Translations under genes and position numbers: made by a program | Notes under the pieces: model-generated | The model's database searches: none | What the model was told of the DNA's origin: nothing | What the model saw: the letters and a program-made list of their open reading frames with translations, nothing else | DNA from: an uncultured Glaciecola sp. | GTDB lineage: Bacteria > Pseudomonadota > Gammaproteobacteria > Enterobacterales > Alteromonadaceae | Assembly: GCA_947496235.1 (NCBI GenBank) | Contig: CANMCE010000014.1 | Location: forward strand, 1-64,000 | Direction: 5' to 3' | DNA length: 64,000 nt | Shown here: positions 63,238-64,000 of the stretch, one piece after another | Layout of the letters: each line of letters begins with the position of its first letter | Position numbering within the stretch: position 1 is the stretch's first letter

Positions 63238-64000
63238 ATGGGTACTTCAATGAAAAAGACATTCAGTTTCGCAAAATCATTCGGTCGAAAACGCCACAAC
63301 GGCATACCTAAGGTACATTCACTTGATGCGCCTATGCTACATCAAGACCATGGCCGTCCCATGACCCGCAGAGAATTTATTTCCCAAGGTTTTTGTGCTG
63401 GCGCCGGCGCTGTGGTGGGAGGTTCATTATTAAGTCTTTTTGCTAATCCTGGCAAAGCATATGCCCAGTTATCTCCTGACTTGGAAGCTTTAAAAGCAGG
63501 CTGCGGCATTGCGTCACAAGGTGCAGGAAAAATTCCTTTTATTGTGTTTGATCTAGCCGGTGGCGCAAATATCGCTGGTTCTAACGTGTTAGTTGGCGGA
63601 CGCGGCGGTCAACTGGATTTCTTAAGTACCCAAGGCTATTCACGTCAAGGTTTGCCGGGTGATATGGTACCTTCTATTGCCAACCCAAATACTGGCCTGT
63701 CGGATTTTGTAAATAATGAACTGGGTTTATCGTTTCATAGTGACAGTGCGTTTCTGCGCGGCATTCTGGACAAGGTGTCGGTAACTAACAGAGCAAATAT
63801 TAACGGTGCCGTCATTCCAGCAAGATCTGAAAACGATACGGGTAATAATCCACATAACCCTATGTATGGAGTGAATAAAGTAGGCGCTGATGGCTCTTTG
63901 CTTACGTTAATAGGTTCAAGGAATACAGATTCTGGCGCGAATTCTATGGCGCCCCTTAGTATGATAAATGAAAGTAAACGCCCCACTAAGGTAGATCGTC
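63238..64000 (+). CDS. DUF1501-type Tat-exported protein, partial at right edge
   Basis: 254 codons open to the window end with no stop. ATG 63238 lies 12 bp after the previous stop with AAGGGG upstream. The N-terminus has a long lead then a Tat motif (MTRREFISQGF) and hydrophobic stretch before KAYAQLS; the body shows PFIVFDLAGGANIAGSNVLVG, as in DUF1501 proteins that are widespread in planctomycetes and accompany cytochrome-domain genes. DUF1501 proteins resemble sulfatases and phosphatases in fold but have no proven function. Tat export implies folding or cofactor loading in the cytoplasm. Confidence 0.82.
   Translation, partial: MGTSMKKTFSFAKSFGRKRHNGIPKVHSLDAPMLHQDHGRPMTRREFISQGFCAGAGAVVGGSLLSLFANPGKAYAQLSPDLEALKAGCGIASQGAGKIPFIVFDLAGGANIAGSNVLVGGRGGQLDFLSTQGYSRQGLPGDMVPSIANPNTGLSDFVNNELGLSFHSDSAFLRGILDKVSVTNRANINGAVIPARSENDTGNNPHNPMYGVNKVGADGSLLTLIGSRNTDSGANSMAPLSMINESKRPTKVDR

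Noticed and set aside
1-64000. tRNA, rRNA, CRISPR arrays, complete insertion sequences or prophage
   Set aside because: No cloverleaf-like, ribosomal, repeat-spacer or transposase/integrase sequence was seen while reading both strands. The left edge only hints at a mobile element.

Overview
The window reads as a chromosomal segment of a marine gammaproteobacterium of the Alteromonadales, most like Alteromonadaceae such as Paraglaciecola or Glaciecola. This is inferred from the modest GC content, a secreted GH9 cellulase, a TonB-dependent siderophore receptor with a Fur box, HD-GYP and hybrid-kinase signalling, and PEP-CTERM-like, CsbD and CPXCG proteins. No rRNA, tRNA, CRISPR array, prophage or complete insertion sequence was seen. 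The window contains about 57 protein genes and several intergenic structures.

Layout. 1-2.3 kb: AT-rich defence remnant, with a McrB-like ATPase cut off just after Walker A and an HNH nuclease that probably carries a sulfur-binding (phosphorothioate-reading) domain. 2.4-4.2 kb: GH9 cellulase lipoprotein behind a LacI-type operator. 4.5-5.9 kb: CPBP protease, an anionic double-glycine peptide resembling a bacteriocin, and a two-helix membrane protein, with two strong hairpins around the peptide gene. 6.2-9.8 kb: amidohydrolase plus membrane-anchored AraC regulator, CsbD and a GFA-family protein. 9.8-16.1 kb: a secreted cohesin-like protein beside a dockerin-bearing protein, facing a CadC/TolB/TPR regulator across three 11-bp-phased direct repeats, then a second winged-helix membrane regulator. 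16.3-25.4 kb: signalling island with two paralogous periplasmic binding proteins, DUF2721, two paralogous hybrid kinases and an HD-GYP protein with a damaged HD motif. 25.6-42.7 kb: mostly housekeeping and stress genes (HiPIP, flavin reductase, FAN1-like nuclease fused to a DnaQ exonuclease, OsmC, FKBP, cyanase), an aldo/keto reductase with an in-frame deletion, a Fur-controlled siderophore receptor operon and an S41 peptidase.

42.8-64 kb is the most striking part. Fifteen minus-strand genes are packed almost without gaps. They encode an ExbB-type channel, two different ExbD proteins (one lacking the proton-carrying Asp), an AgmX/PglI-domain energy transducer, three TPR proteins (two of them lipoproteins), small exported proteins, three outer-membrane barrel proteins, a TlpA-like thioredoxin, a DUF4266 lipoprotein ending in Cys-Gly-Cys-Asn, and a lipoprotein with PD40/hydrazine-synthase-alpha-like repeats and two CxxCH haem sites. 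A 702-bp control region separates this from a divergent operon of a mono-haem c-type protein, a di-haem LamG lipoprotein and a Tat-exported DUF1501 protein that runs off the window. The inventory resembles the proton-driven Agl-Glt envelope machine of Myxococcus joined to an extracytoplasmic redox module. That reading is inference, and it is the best candidate here for an undescribed system.
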